Source: Mytilus galloprovincialis
Lineage: Eukaryota; Mollusca; Bivalvia; Mytilida; Mytilidae
Length of the DNA: 64,000 nucleotides
Reading direction: 5' to 3'
NCBI RefSeq assembly: GCF_965363235.1
Contig: NC_134842.1
Span: 8,476,192-8,540,191 of the forward strand
Part shown: piece by piece, positions 24,472 through 33,833 of the stretch
Position numbering within the stretch: the first letter of the stretch is position 1
How the letters are laid out: each line of letters begins with the position of its first letter
The notes under the pieces: model-generated
Told to the model about the DNA's origin: nothing
Databases searched by the model: none
Seen by the model: only the letters and a program-made list of their open reading frames with translations
Made by a program: the position numbers and the translations under genes

Positions 24472-24689
24472 AGCCAGTTAATTCAGAGAAATTTGATATA
24501 ACACTGATGACTTGCCTTTTAAGACATCTTGCCAATATTAAAATCGAAGATTGTCTCCCATTAAGCAGTGATAAGAGTGTAGCAGCAGATTTGTCCCGAA
24601 TCAAAACTTACAGAAATAAAGTTGAACATTGTGAAAAAGGAATACTCTCTCACCAGGAGTTTAATAAATACTGGAACGATATCAGTCAG
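24472..24689 (+). CDS. HEPN-domain exon (DZIP3-like)
   Basis: The acceptor ATTTCTTACAG precedes 24,472 and the donor GTAAGT follows 24,689. It encodes 72 complete codons after two bases of a split codon. The segment FDITLMTCLLRHL, then LPLSSDKSVAADLSRIKTYR, then RNKVEHCEKG and FNKYWNDISQ is the characteristic C-terminal half of DZIP3-type HEPN domains. RNKVEH supplies the R-x4-H motif, which in HEPN ribonucleases holds the catalytic arginine and histidine. Entry is in phase 1, so at least one upstream coding exon is required. The nearest 5' sequence is repeat DNA (24,225-24,395), which suggests a long first intron or loss of the 5' end. Confidence 0.85.
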
Positions 24690-25104
24690 GTAAGTAACTC
24701 GTAGTGAGGTTCACTTGATAATCAATTATTATAACATTTACAATGTTAGTTCAGACTTTGAGCAATCATTCAACAAACGTCAACCACTGAACATCAGGTT
24801 CTTTAATTAGGAAATGTGCAAACAAATGCAGCGTGTTTACACGTTTCAATAGGTACCAACTTTCACTCTTACCTGAAACAATAGTGTAAGATCACAACAT
24901 AGAAAGACACACTATAAAATATAAATTAAAAAGGATTTACTCAAGCAAAAGACATATTAAGACAAATTTGCGAATTTACAATGAACAATAAATTTGAGCT
25001 ATGACACTATGTGAAGACAAAATCAATAACATAAGGTGGGTATAATAAACAATTTCAGAACGTCAACCATACACAAGTACAAGTAATCTTGATGTACAGT
25101 TCTA

Positions 25105-25545
25105 AAGGAGGACGAAAGATACCAAAGGGACAGTCAAACTCATAAATCAAAAATAAACTGACAACGCCATGGCTAAAAATGAAAAAGACAAACAGACAAA
25201 CAATAGTACACATGACACAACATAGAAAACTGAAGAATAAGCAACACGAACCCCACAAAAACTATGGGTGATCTCAGGTGCTCCGTAAGGGTAAGCAATC
25301 CTGCTCCTCATGTGGCACCCGTCGTGTTGCTTATGTGATAACAAATCCGGTAAATAGTCTAATTCGGTAGGTCACATTCATGAAAGGGAAGGGGATTGTA
25401 GTTACGACGTAAGGAACATATCCGATATCATTTGTGAAACGGTTATTCCATAACGGTCAACCAACTCGGGATGGTGTACGTAAAATTTACGAAGGGATGA
25501 TTTTAACTTCGCCATTTGGAACTCTTGGTTTAATAGCTTCTAAAG
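25105..25545 (-). repeat. GGTATCTTTCG-type repeat, copy 2, within intron
   Basis: Inserted in the intron between the HEPN exon and the linker exon. It matches 21,735-22,125 over its length. A short periodic tail (CTGTACATCTGTA with CTGTATATAAACTG, twice) follows at 25,560-25,620. Confidence 0.8.
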
Positions 25546-25755
25546 ATGCATATCAAATGTACATCTGTACAGCTGTATATAAACTGTACATCTGTAAAAC
25601 TGTATATAAACTGTGGATAGATATCGTATCACACAAGATGCAGTGGCAGAATCTACATGTTTAGCTTGTATGTAGAGACAACACTCCTAAGAGACAGTAA
25701 GTAGGGAGATATGATTTGGATGTTACTTACTTGCGTTTATGTCATTTTTCATTAG

Positions 25756-25894
25756 GCTATTATTAGACTTGGGGGTCCTAAGTATCAACAACGATGTGAT
25801 GATTTGAAAAAAAAGGAATTTGATGCAACAGACAAAGATTTGTTAAATGAACTAAAAAACCTCAGAGGAACAACAATTCCCAAAGGTGTAGAAG
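25756..25894 (+). CDS. Linker exon of the HEPN-STAND-ankyrin gene
   Basis: The exon begins after TTTTTCATTAG and ends before GTACAT. It is 139 nt, in phase 0 and out phase 1, matching both neighbouring exons. It encodes AIIRLGGPKYQQRCDDLKKK and a lysine/glutamate-rich helix ending in TTIPKGVEG. In DZIP3-like HEPN proteins a similar segment (a glycine/proline turn followed by a basic amphipathic helix) follows the HEPN core. Confidence 0.8.
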
Positions 25895-26186
25895 GTACAT
25901 TTATTTTTAGTTATCTAAACGGTCATATGTATATAACGCGCATTATAAATAATAATTGTAGCAAATATAGGAAAAAATACTTCATACCTTTTTAAATTAT
26001 TATTTGAATTTTTATAAATTCTTGCAAAGGAATCAAATTAATAGTGTGTTATTTATATATACCAGTAAATGAGTTATAGGCTACTGGCCTTTGTTAGTCT
26101 TGTATTATTTTAATTTTAGTTTCTTGTGTACAATTTGGAAATTAGTATGGCGTTCATTATCACTGAACTAGTATATATTTGTTTAG

Positions 26187-26325
26187 GGGCCAGTTGAAGG
26201 ACGCCTCCGGGTGCGGGAATTTCTCGCTACATTGAAGACCTGTTGGTGACCTTCTGCTGTTGTTTTTTTCTATGGTCGGGTTGTTGTCTCTTTGGCACAT
26301 TCCCCATTTCCAGTCTCAATTTTAT
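26187..26325 (+). repeat. GGTCGGGTTGTTGTCTC repeat, longer copy
   Basis: Runs from GGGGCCAGTTGAAGGACGCC through TCCGGGTGCGGGAATTTCTC to the shared terminus CCCCATTTCC. It lies in the second intron of the HEPN-STAND-ankyrin gene. Related copies at 41,940-42,075 (plus) and reversed at 62,365-62,515 show the same order of blocks. Confidence 0.8.
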
Positions 26326-27069
26326 TATACGGTCATTAAGATCTTAGCATCATCTCAAATGTCTTAAATTTATACATTATCATTTGCTAAAAGACGATGT
26401 TTTCTGGAAACATTATTTAATAACTATATTCTAAAGTCTATTCGAACCTTGATGATCAAATGGGTGTAAATAAATCCTTACCATATAATTGTATCATCTA
26501 GAGTACAACTTGATGTTTTACCACTTACTTGATAATAACAAAATGTCGTAGTCAATAATCAGATGGATTTTTTAACTTTACAAACCTCGTCTAAAACTTC
26601 CTGTAATTTTCAAAATTTGAAAACAACTTCTTAATTCATTCTCTTGTCTGCAAAATTTGGATTTGTTTTTGTTTCCTTTTGTCTTCATAAGGTTAAAAGG
26701 ACTTGATTTTCTGTTCACTTTTCACTGCACATTGACTGCATCGGTCATAGACGTAGAAACGAGACTCTTTACTAATTGTATTATGCAGGATCATCGCTTA
26801 TTAATTTTCACACGGTTGTGATTTTATGAATTACATAGAAAACTCGGTAAATTTAAGACAAAGATGATATTTATAGTAACTTGACTAACGTCAATTGTTT
26901 AAGACGAAAACTTTACACAATCATACACACACACCTGAAGTTAATACCAATTTACGTAGTTTTTGTTCAGTGGAGAAATTGGTTCAATCTAGAACAAATA
27001 GACTTACATGTACAAGGTACAAGTTATCAAGGATAGACAAAGTGAATTCTTTCAAATGTATATTTTCAG

Positions 27070-29874
27070 TCATCACTGAAACGCTGTTGGAAGAATGGTC
27101 ACAAAAAGATGAACGTGTTGTAAGAACAAGAGCTATTCAAACACTTATCAAAGCTATTGACGAAAAAGCAGTGGTAACTATAATAGGTCCTCCAGGTTGT
27201 GGGAAATCAACATCAGCGCATCATGTAGCTGTTTATCTAAACAAATCGATGGCGTATGAAGTGATACCTGCTAAGAGAGCTAGCGATATAGTACAGTATT
27301 ATAACCCACTTTGTAATCAAGTATTCGTGTTTGATGACATTTGTGGAAAGTATACCTTGGATAAGCAAAAAGTAGTAGAATGGCGTGATTTGACAGGAGA
27401 GATTAACATTCTTACAAAAAATAAACGCATCAAAGTTTTAGCAACATGTCGTAGCTATATTTTCAAAGAACGCATAATCGCAATATTGACATTTTATCTT
27501 CTAACTGCGTAGACTCTACATCAGAATATTGTTGTTTATCTAAAAAAAAACTTGATATCACCAGGGTATTCTTCGATAAAGATAACATTTTAGCATTGCA
27601 GAAGTCGAAACAATATACGAGTTATGACTTTTTTCCCCTCTTGTGTGAATTTCATTCCAAAGACAGGAAGGGGTCTATTGTAGATTTTTTTCTTCTCCAA
27701 TTGAGGCTATAAATACTGAACTTTCTCGTTTGAACGATGATATTGATCAAGCAAACATTGCTACTTTATTTTTATTTGTTGTTTACAATAACTGTATACC
27801 AATCACAATCCTCAACTCACAATCAGATCTCAAACAAATTCTTGAAACAATAGTTCTCTATTTCGATTATGCATCTTCTCTCAATTTTACTGTTGTAAAG
27901 CAGACATTACAACATCAGATTAGCTGTTTTACAAAGATATCCGACGATATTTACAGCATAATTCATGATAAGATTTTTGATATTTTAGTTCTATTTTTCG
28001 GACAAAATTATTTTGAACTTTGTCTTGAAATCGGCCATCCTGAAGTCATACGAGATCATTTTCAATTTGAGTCAATTTTGCACAATAGTGCTATTCAACA
28101 AAGATCATGCAAAATAAAAGTTTCTATTTCCCTTGAAGAATCCTACTTTAATAGACTGTGTCAAGATGTATCTAAAGGACGTGTCGATGATGTTTTCAAT
28201 AACATACAGTTAACAAATGTACATTTTCAAACTAAGTTTGTACAATACTTTAAAAACAGACAGGATTTGAGAGATAAACTATTGTTTTTATCAGACCAAG
28301 CATCGTCACCTTTACTTTCAGTTGCACGTAATGGTTATTATCCCATTGCTGAAATGCTGATTAAAATAGGTTTAAATGTCAATGTTTGTGATGGTGCAGG
28401 CAGAACACCACTATTTTTGGCATCAGAATGTGGCTACACGGACATTGCTGATTTGCTTTTACAAAATCATGCGAATGCCAAAATCTGCGATAAGAAAGAC
28501 AGATCTCCATTACACATTGCGTCTGCAAGGGGTTTAACTGAAATAGTAGTACTGTTTTTTAAAAATGATGTTATAAACATAACTACTGAAAACGCGATGG
28601 GTCCCCTTTACATGGCTACAGTGTCTGGCAATATCGATATCGTTCAATTATTATTGGAACATGGATTTGATCCAAATGTCCAGACAAAAGATAAAAAAAA
28701 ACGCCGATTTATGCAGCCTTTTATTACAACCATTTGAATATTGTGAAGGTGTTGTTAAGTTTTAATTGTAAAACTGATATTTTCACTGACAGTTTTCAAT
28801 CACCAATATATGTCGCATGTTTAAACGGTTTCAAATCAGTTGTTAAACTATTGTTAGAAAATGGAAGTGATCCAGATCTTTTCAAACACCAAATCAGTAA
28901 AAAAAAAACAAAGTATTACCGATCCTACTAGAACAATAATATTTGATTACTATGATATAAAAAAGAAACTCCCTTCTTTTTTAGTTAAGCCTTTTGGTTT
29001 AAATTGTAGCATTCTTAGAAACATTGACAGTTTCGTCAACAAAACCTATGAGTCCCCAATTTTCATTGCATCGCAAAATGGTTACTTTGATATTGTGAAA
29101 TTATTACTGGATCATCACTGTAATCCTAATTTTGGCAACGATGTTGGCCAATCCCCTGTTTACATGGCTGCTAAACAGGGTCATATAGACATTGTTGAAT
29201 TATTATTGAAATATAAGGCTGATCCAAACATAATTGATAGATATTGTGAATCTCCCTTATTACAAGCAGCGTCTTTGTGGGATCCACAAAATCAAAGTAT
29301 CTTTGAACATATGGGAGATCCTGACAGCAAAAAAGCGGATATCTTCATTCGCCATCAACAGGCTCGATTGAAAATTGTCAAATTATTTCTACAAAATAAT
29401 GCTGATCCAAATGTATGCAATGTGTATTGTGAAACACCGTTATCTGCAGCTTCAAGAAGGGGCTTTGTAGACATTGTTAACGCTCTTTTAACATATTATG
29501 CAGACCCGGACATTTGTAATCATCTCTTTCAATCTCCTTTATTCATAGCTTCCAAAAATGGACATTTAGATATTGTAAATGTACTTTTAGAGTTTAATGC
29601 AGACCCAAATTTGTGGAATGAAAACTCCGAATCTCCGTTATTTATAGCTTCCAAAAATGGACATTCAGATACTGTTAGAGTACTTTTAAAGTTTAATGCT
29701 AAACCTAACGGTTGTAATAAAAATATAGATTCACCATTGTATATAGCTACCAACATGTTTCAAAAAGCATTTTTTCAAAAGCATTTGTCTGTAGAGGAAC
29801 CAGATCGTACAAAACAGTACAGAGAAATAATAAAGCTGCTTTTAACGCATCATGCTGATCCGTTGTTCTTATGA
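27070..29874 (+). CDS. STAND NTPase and ankyrin exon (frame-disrupted)
   Basis: The acceptor TATTTTCAG precedes 27,070, and the phase-1 entry completes a Val codon from the linker exon. The P-loop GPPGCGKST lies at about 27,186-27,212, the Walker B FVFDDICG at about 27,324-27,347, and a sensor-like arginine in LATCRSYIF near 27,449. The helical region up to 28,290 carries the conserved-looking FFPLLC segment. Ankyrin units of about 33 residues with TPLFLAS, SPLHIAS or SPLFIAS cores follow from 28,300 to 29,870. There are thirteen, and the ninth is interrupted by an insertion of about 25 residues. The last unit ends at ADPLFL and stop, without a following domain. Confidence 0.8.
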
Positions 29875-29910
29875 ATCACTGTAATAACATTAACGGTACC
29901 AATTTTCCTG

Positions 29911-29949
29911 CACCAGATGCGCATTTCGACAATACATGTCTCTTCAGCT
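29911..29949 (-). ncRNA. Hammerhead-like core (copy c)
   Basis: On the minus strand CTGAAGA, a 13-nt stem-loop II with GACA/TGTC arms, then GAAA. The core consensus CTGANGA allows A at the seventh core position. Relative to copies a and b, the second and fourth base pairs of stem II are changed on both sides, keeping pairing. Stem III is weaker than in copies a and b. Confidence 0.5.
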
Positions 29950-30270
29950 ATGCTCGTGGCCAAAATATTTGAAATCCAAAGCTTATATAAAAGATGAAGA
30001 GCTATAATCCAAAAGGTCCAAAAGTATAGCCAAATCCGTGTAAGGAATCAGAGCTTTGCATGAGGGAGATACATTCCTTAATTTATAATAATTTATAATA
30101 ATTTCTAACATTTTGTTACAGCAAATTTTGATAACACAAAAAAATCCGTATTTTCATGCCAGTACCGAAGTACTGGCTACTGGGCTGGTGAAACCCTCGG
30201 GGACTAACAGTCCACCAGCAGAGGTATCGACCCAGTGGTAGTAATAACAATAACGGTACCAATTTTCAAG

Positions 30271-30309
30271 CACCAGATGCGCATTTCGACAACACATGTC
30301 TCTTCAGTG
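30271..30309 (-). ncRNA. Hammerhead-like core (copy d)
   Basis: The second unit of the dimer has the same core as copy c, with stem-loop II GACA-TGTGT-TGTC. It is preceded by CATCA as in copies a and b, whereas copy c has CATAG at this place. Confidence 0.5.
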
Positions 30310-30479
30310 ATGCTCGTGGCCAAAATATCTGAAATCCAAAGCTTATATAAAAGATGAAGAGCTATTATCCAAAAGGTCCAAAAGTATAGCCAAATCCGTG
30401 AAAGGAATCAGAGCTTTGCATGAGGGATATACATTTCTTAATTTATATTAATTTCTAACATTTTAAGGACGTTTTAACT

Positions 30480-33165
30480 TTTATTGTATATTGCTGTATT
30501 TATGTTATTGTATGCTTTTATGGATTTTTTTTGGGTGATTTGTTTAGTACGTTCAGCAATTTTTGGCAGATTTTTGGTCGTTACTCTTGCACTATTCTTA
30601 AACAGTAACCATATTTAACAATTCGATGATGCCATTGTTTGAAATGTGGTATAAGAGGAAACGTAAAGAGACCTCTAGTGGTTTATCTGTTTATTAACCG
30701 AAATTTATTTTTTTCTCCTCAATGTTCAGTAGTTAGCGATGAAAGATGAAAAGAAATAGTTCCATACGGACTGAAGAAGAACGCTTACTGTACATCACTT
30801 TCATGGGTATAATAATTTCTCAATTACAACTTTATCTGTATTAAAAGATCATATTTTAAAGTGTGTAAATTATGATTTATTACCAATTGCAAGCCAAAGG
30901 GTAGTTACCTGATTAAAGTTCAGAATTTTGTTATGTTTAATGGCTAATGTGTGAAGTATGTATACATATTTATTAAGCCAACAATTCTAAACGAAAGAGC
31001 AATTCAAATGACAGTTATTTTTTTTTTTTTTTGGTTTTAACCTCAATCATATTGCTAGAAGGAAAGCAGTTAACGGTAGCAATGATTAAGGATAACTTTT
31101 TGGATACCAAAATATGAAATTGAAATTATTAAATATGTAAACAAAAATGTGTTGAAATAGTTGAATTATGTAATTGGTGTGTCATGTTTACATATATGTG
31201 TATATATGTATGTGTTACGTTTTCACGTGAATATGTCTGTGTGTTAAATAGAAATTAAAGGCATTCAACCTTAAATTGTGACCGATTCTATTACTTCCAT
31301 ACTGTTTGCTTTTAGCGATAAAGAAAATAATATTATAATTGTTTGAGAAACAAGAACCCAACAATAAAAGGTAAAAATGGTTATACACAAAGGCATCCAC
31401 GACACTAGGCTGAAACAATTAACAGCCAGACGCTCGCATCATCTACAAAAAACACGTCATTCGAATCACAAAAGCTAAAAAAAAAAAAAAAAAAAAACAA
31501 ACATTGGCAATCATATAACATCTTCTTTTTTATATACTTAATTGAAGAGAACCAAAAATTCCAACAGCTTTTGCCAAATACAACTTAAGTAATCTATTCC
31601 TGGGAAATAACAACGTGAGAATTTCAAAGTTTTGTAAACTGATTCTTTATAAATATGACCATATCAACAATAATGTATGTCGTCAACAGAAGTGTTGACC
31701 ACTGGGATGATTGATTCTACATAAACAGATCAATAACAATTTTTTTCTTCATAATTTTGTTAAACTGTCAGTAACTTGCAGTTAACTTCGCAACAAGTAT
31801 TGAAAAATTAAAAACATGAGTCAACAGCTAGCTTATCGAAAGTCTAAGTTTGCAGGTTCTTCATAACTTGCATATGACTGCATTCTCACTGCATACTCTG
31901 GTGTTTTCAATATCTTCTATACCTTACATGCCGACGTATTTGTTGCATTTATTTAATAAACGTTTGTATGTGAAATATCAAAGTATTACAAAAATACCGA
32001 ACTCCAATGCAAATTCAACAAAAATGAAAAAAAAATGTTATTCCTTCCTCATCCTTGTCATTCCAGAATCCAGATGATCCTCAAACGTGTTTAGAAATAT
32101 GCTTGTGAATACTGTGCTCTGTCTTGGATTGTAAGCGTATAATGTTGATTTGCAAATCTCTTTCTCAGTCTTTCGTCATTTCTTCACAAGTTACGGTTAT
32201 TAGCTATAACAAATTACATGTCATGAAAATTGTACAGGTCAAGTCGTTTATTTGAATTAACAAAAATATGGTACTTCTAACTATTAGTAAAACATAAGAA
32301 ACAGTTGTCTTCCGGACAAATCTACTTTTTTGTATTTTTCTGGTCTTTACAATTCTACGTCGTTTACTGATTTTCGTTATAACTCAATAATGACAACAAA
32401 TTCCATTGCTTAAAGGAAATGGAAGAAGCATACAACAACCGACAAAACACCTCTTTGGTGTTCTTGCGTGTATTTGTACTTTATTCCCGTCATGTAATGT
32501 TGTCATTTTTGTCAGGAATATGGAACTTGTTGTCTTATAGTTCGTTTATATGTGTGTTGCATTGTCGTTTTTTCCTCTGATCGTTGATGTGTTTCCCTTG
32601 GATTTTTTTAGTATGTAACCCGGATTTGTATTCTCTTGTTAGTTTTTCTGCTTTCGTGAAGCGATTTACAGGCGCAAAGACAATCACCTTGGTCTTCAGT
32701 AGACACGTGCAAAGTACACACAAAGTTGAGTTATTAGACCAAGTCTTGACATCCACAAATTGAATGCTGATCAATAGACTCAAAAATTAAATTCCTAACA
32801 AATATTTCAGTATTGCTTATAAGGAACATTGAAAAAAAATTTGAGTTGTACAATCATGGCGTAATAGGAGTTCAAAGTGATTTAAACAAGTTTAATATAA
32901 ACTCTTTACTGACATTGCATTACAAAATCTATAAATGTTATTATGCTACAAAATATATATATAATTCATCTATATATATATATATATATATATATCAAAA
33001 TAGTTTTCTATTGTATGAGTATAAACTTCAGGCTAAATGGTCCATGATTTAGTTCAAGGTGAAGTTTAATGCATGAGTACTGGATTACACATGTAGCCAG
33101 ATCTGTAACATTGGATTATATATGTTGGTCTTTTAATTATATATATATTGTTATTTGTTCCAATA
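30480..33165. other. No gene recognised; AT-rich intergenic DNA
   Basis: Lies between the ankyrin gene on the plus strand and the 3' end of hcp on the minus strand. It holds a degraded hammerhead-type repeat fragment near 31,430-31,470 with the core destroyed, a poly(A) run at 31,478-31,497, a third copy of the GTAACCCGGATTTG repeat at 32,520-32,665 and a (TA)n tract at 32,971-32,995. ATTAAA-type hexamers on the minus strand near 33,070 and 33,135 could serve as polyadenylation signals for hcp. Confidence 0.45.
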
Positions 33166-33666
33166 CTACATCATATCTTCCATGTCTTCTAGTGGGTGCC
33201 TTATATCGACAGGCATTATTCCATACTGATCCTGGAGTGCTTTTCTGACAGTTGGTGTCAGAAAAGCCGGCATTACTGGACCTAATCTTATATTTTTGAT
33301 GCCAAGACTCAATAAACTAAGAAGAACTGCGACTGCTTTCTGTTCAAACCATGACAATGATAAAGACAAAGGTAAACTGTTAATGTCAGTATTGAGAGCC
33401 GACGCCAGTGCCTGTGCTACCATTATTGCACCATAACTATCATTACACTGTCCAAGGTCAAGAAGTCTTGGGATTCCAGTATTTCCCAGAGTTCCATAGT
33501 CTTTGTCATTGATTCTATATTTGGCACAACCCATAGTAAGTATAAGAGTTTGCGGCGGTAATGAATGTGCCAATGTTTTGAAGTAGTTACGTTTGTGCTC
33601 CGAACCGTCACATCCACCAATGACAAATATTCTCGTCAAATCCCCATCAGCTACTGCTTGGAGAAC
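33166..33666 (-). CDS. hcp: hcp exon 9: C-terminal cluster-binding domain
   Basis: The acceptor ATATTTTAG precedes 33,666, and the exon runs 166 codons to TAG at 33,168-33,166. Ligands are Cys474 (VIGGCDG; the persulfide cysteine position), Cys502 (TMGCAKYR), Cys529 (LGQCNDSY) and Glu563 (SWFEQKA). An insertion of two residues in [10 protein letters not shown] accounts for the longer Cys502-Cys529 spacing. The end, [10 protein letters not shown], resembles bacterial C-termini. Confidence 0.95.
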   Translation of the reverse strand, partial: VLQAVADGDLTRIFVIGGCDGSEHKRNYFKTLAHSLPPQTLILTMGCAKYRINDKDYGTLGNTGIPRLLDLGQCNDSYGAIMVAQALASALNTDINSLPLSLSLSWFEQKAVAVLLSLLSLGIKNIRLGPVMPAFLTPTVRKALQDQYGIMPVDIRHPLEDMEDMM

Positions 33667-33794
33667 CTAAAATATTATCAGATAAAGTAAGTCCATACCA
33701 TCTATTAGTTAACAGGTGACCATATAATAATATGATCTTGTTACTTCTTATATGTTGTTCATTTCGTTCTAACTATAGATTAGACTAGGGTGAG

Positions 33795-33833
<39 letters not shown>

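Larger units (their letters stand above)
24472..29874 (+). pseudogene. HEPN (DZIP3-like) - STAND NTPase - ankyrin repeat gene, 5'-incomplete, four frameshifts
   Basis: Three exons join in phase: 24,472-24,689, 25,756-25,894 and 27,070-29,874. The order of domains is a HEPN domain of the DZIP3-like type, a linker, a P-loop STAND-type NTPase with Walker A GPPGCGKST and Walker B VFVFDDICG, an alpha-helical arm, and about 13 ankyrin repeats to a stop at 29,872-29,874. Proteins of this layout are, as I recall, numerous in bivalves; a sensing role in innate immunity or RNA recognition is inference. The frame is broken four times: a one-base loss near 27,470, and length changes in T7 at 27,685-27,691, A9 at 28,693-28,701 and A10 at 28,899-28,908. 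Protein-level sequence resumes immediately in another frame each time, so the lesions are recent or are sequencing errors. Exons encoding the N-terminal half of the HEPN domain were not found. Confidence 0.8.
29881..30470 (-). repeat. Tandem dimer of a 360-bp hammerhead-containing repeat (retrozyme-like)
   Basis: GGTACCAATTTTC occurs at 29,895 and again at 30,255, a period of 360 bp. The sequence between, including CCAAAGCTTATATAAAAGATG and GGTCCAAAAGTATAGCC, is nearly identical in both units; the second unit is incomplete at its far end. The unit junction carries TACTGGCTACTGGGCTGGTG and a CCCTCGGGGACTAACAGTCC block. Each unit has one hammerhead-like core on the minus strand. Tandem copies of 200-400 bp with one hammerhead each are the hallmark of animal retrozymes. 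The dimer begins 7 bases after the ankyrin stop codon. Confidence 0.7.

Noticed and set aside
26895..27069. N-terminal extension of the STAND exon (58 codons from an ATG at 26,895)
   Set aside because: A TTTTCAG acceptor at 27,069 and phase agreement with the linker exon show this is intron sequence read through.
29529..29756. Reverse ORF over the ankyrin repeats
   Set aside because: Antisense shadow of the ankyrin coding frame.
31425..31470. Hammerhead core
   Set aside because: CTGATGA and GAAA are both broken; only the flanking repeat is recognisable.
33423..33626. Second reverse ORF overlapping hcp exon 9
   Set aside because: Other-frame shadow; the conserved Hcp frame is unambiguous.
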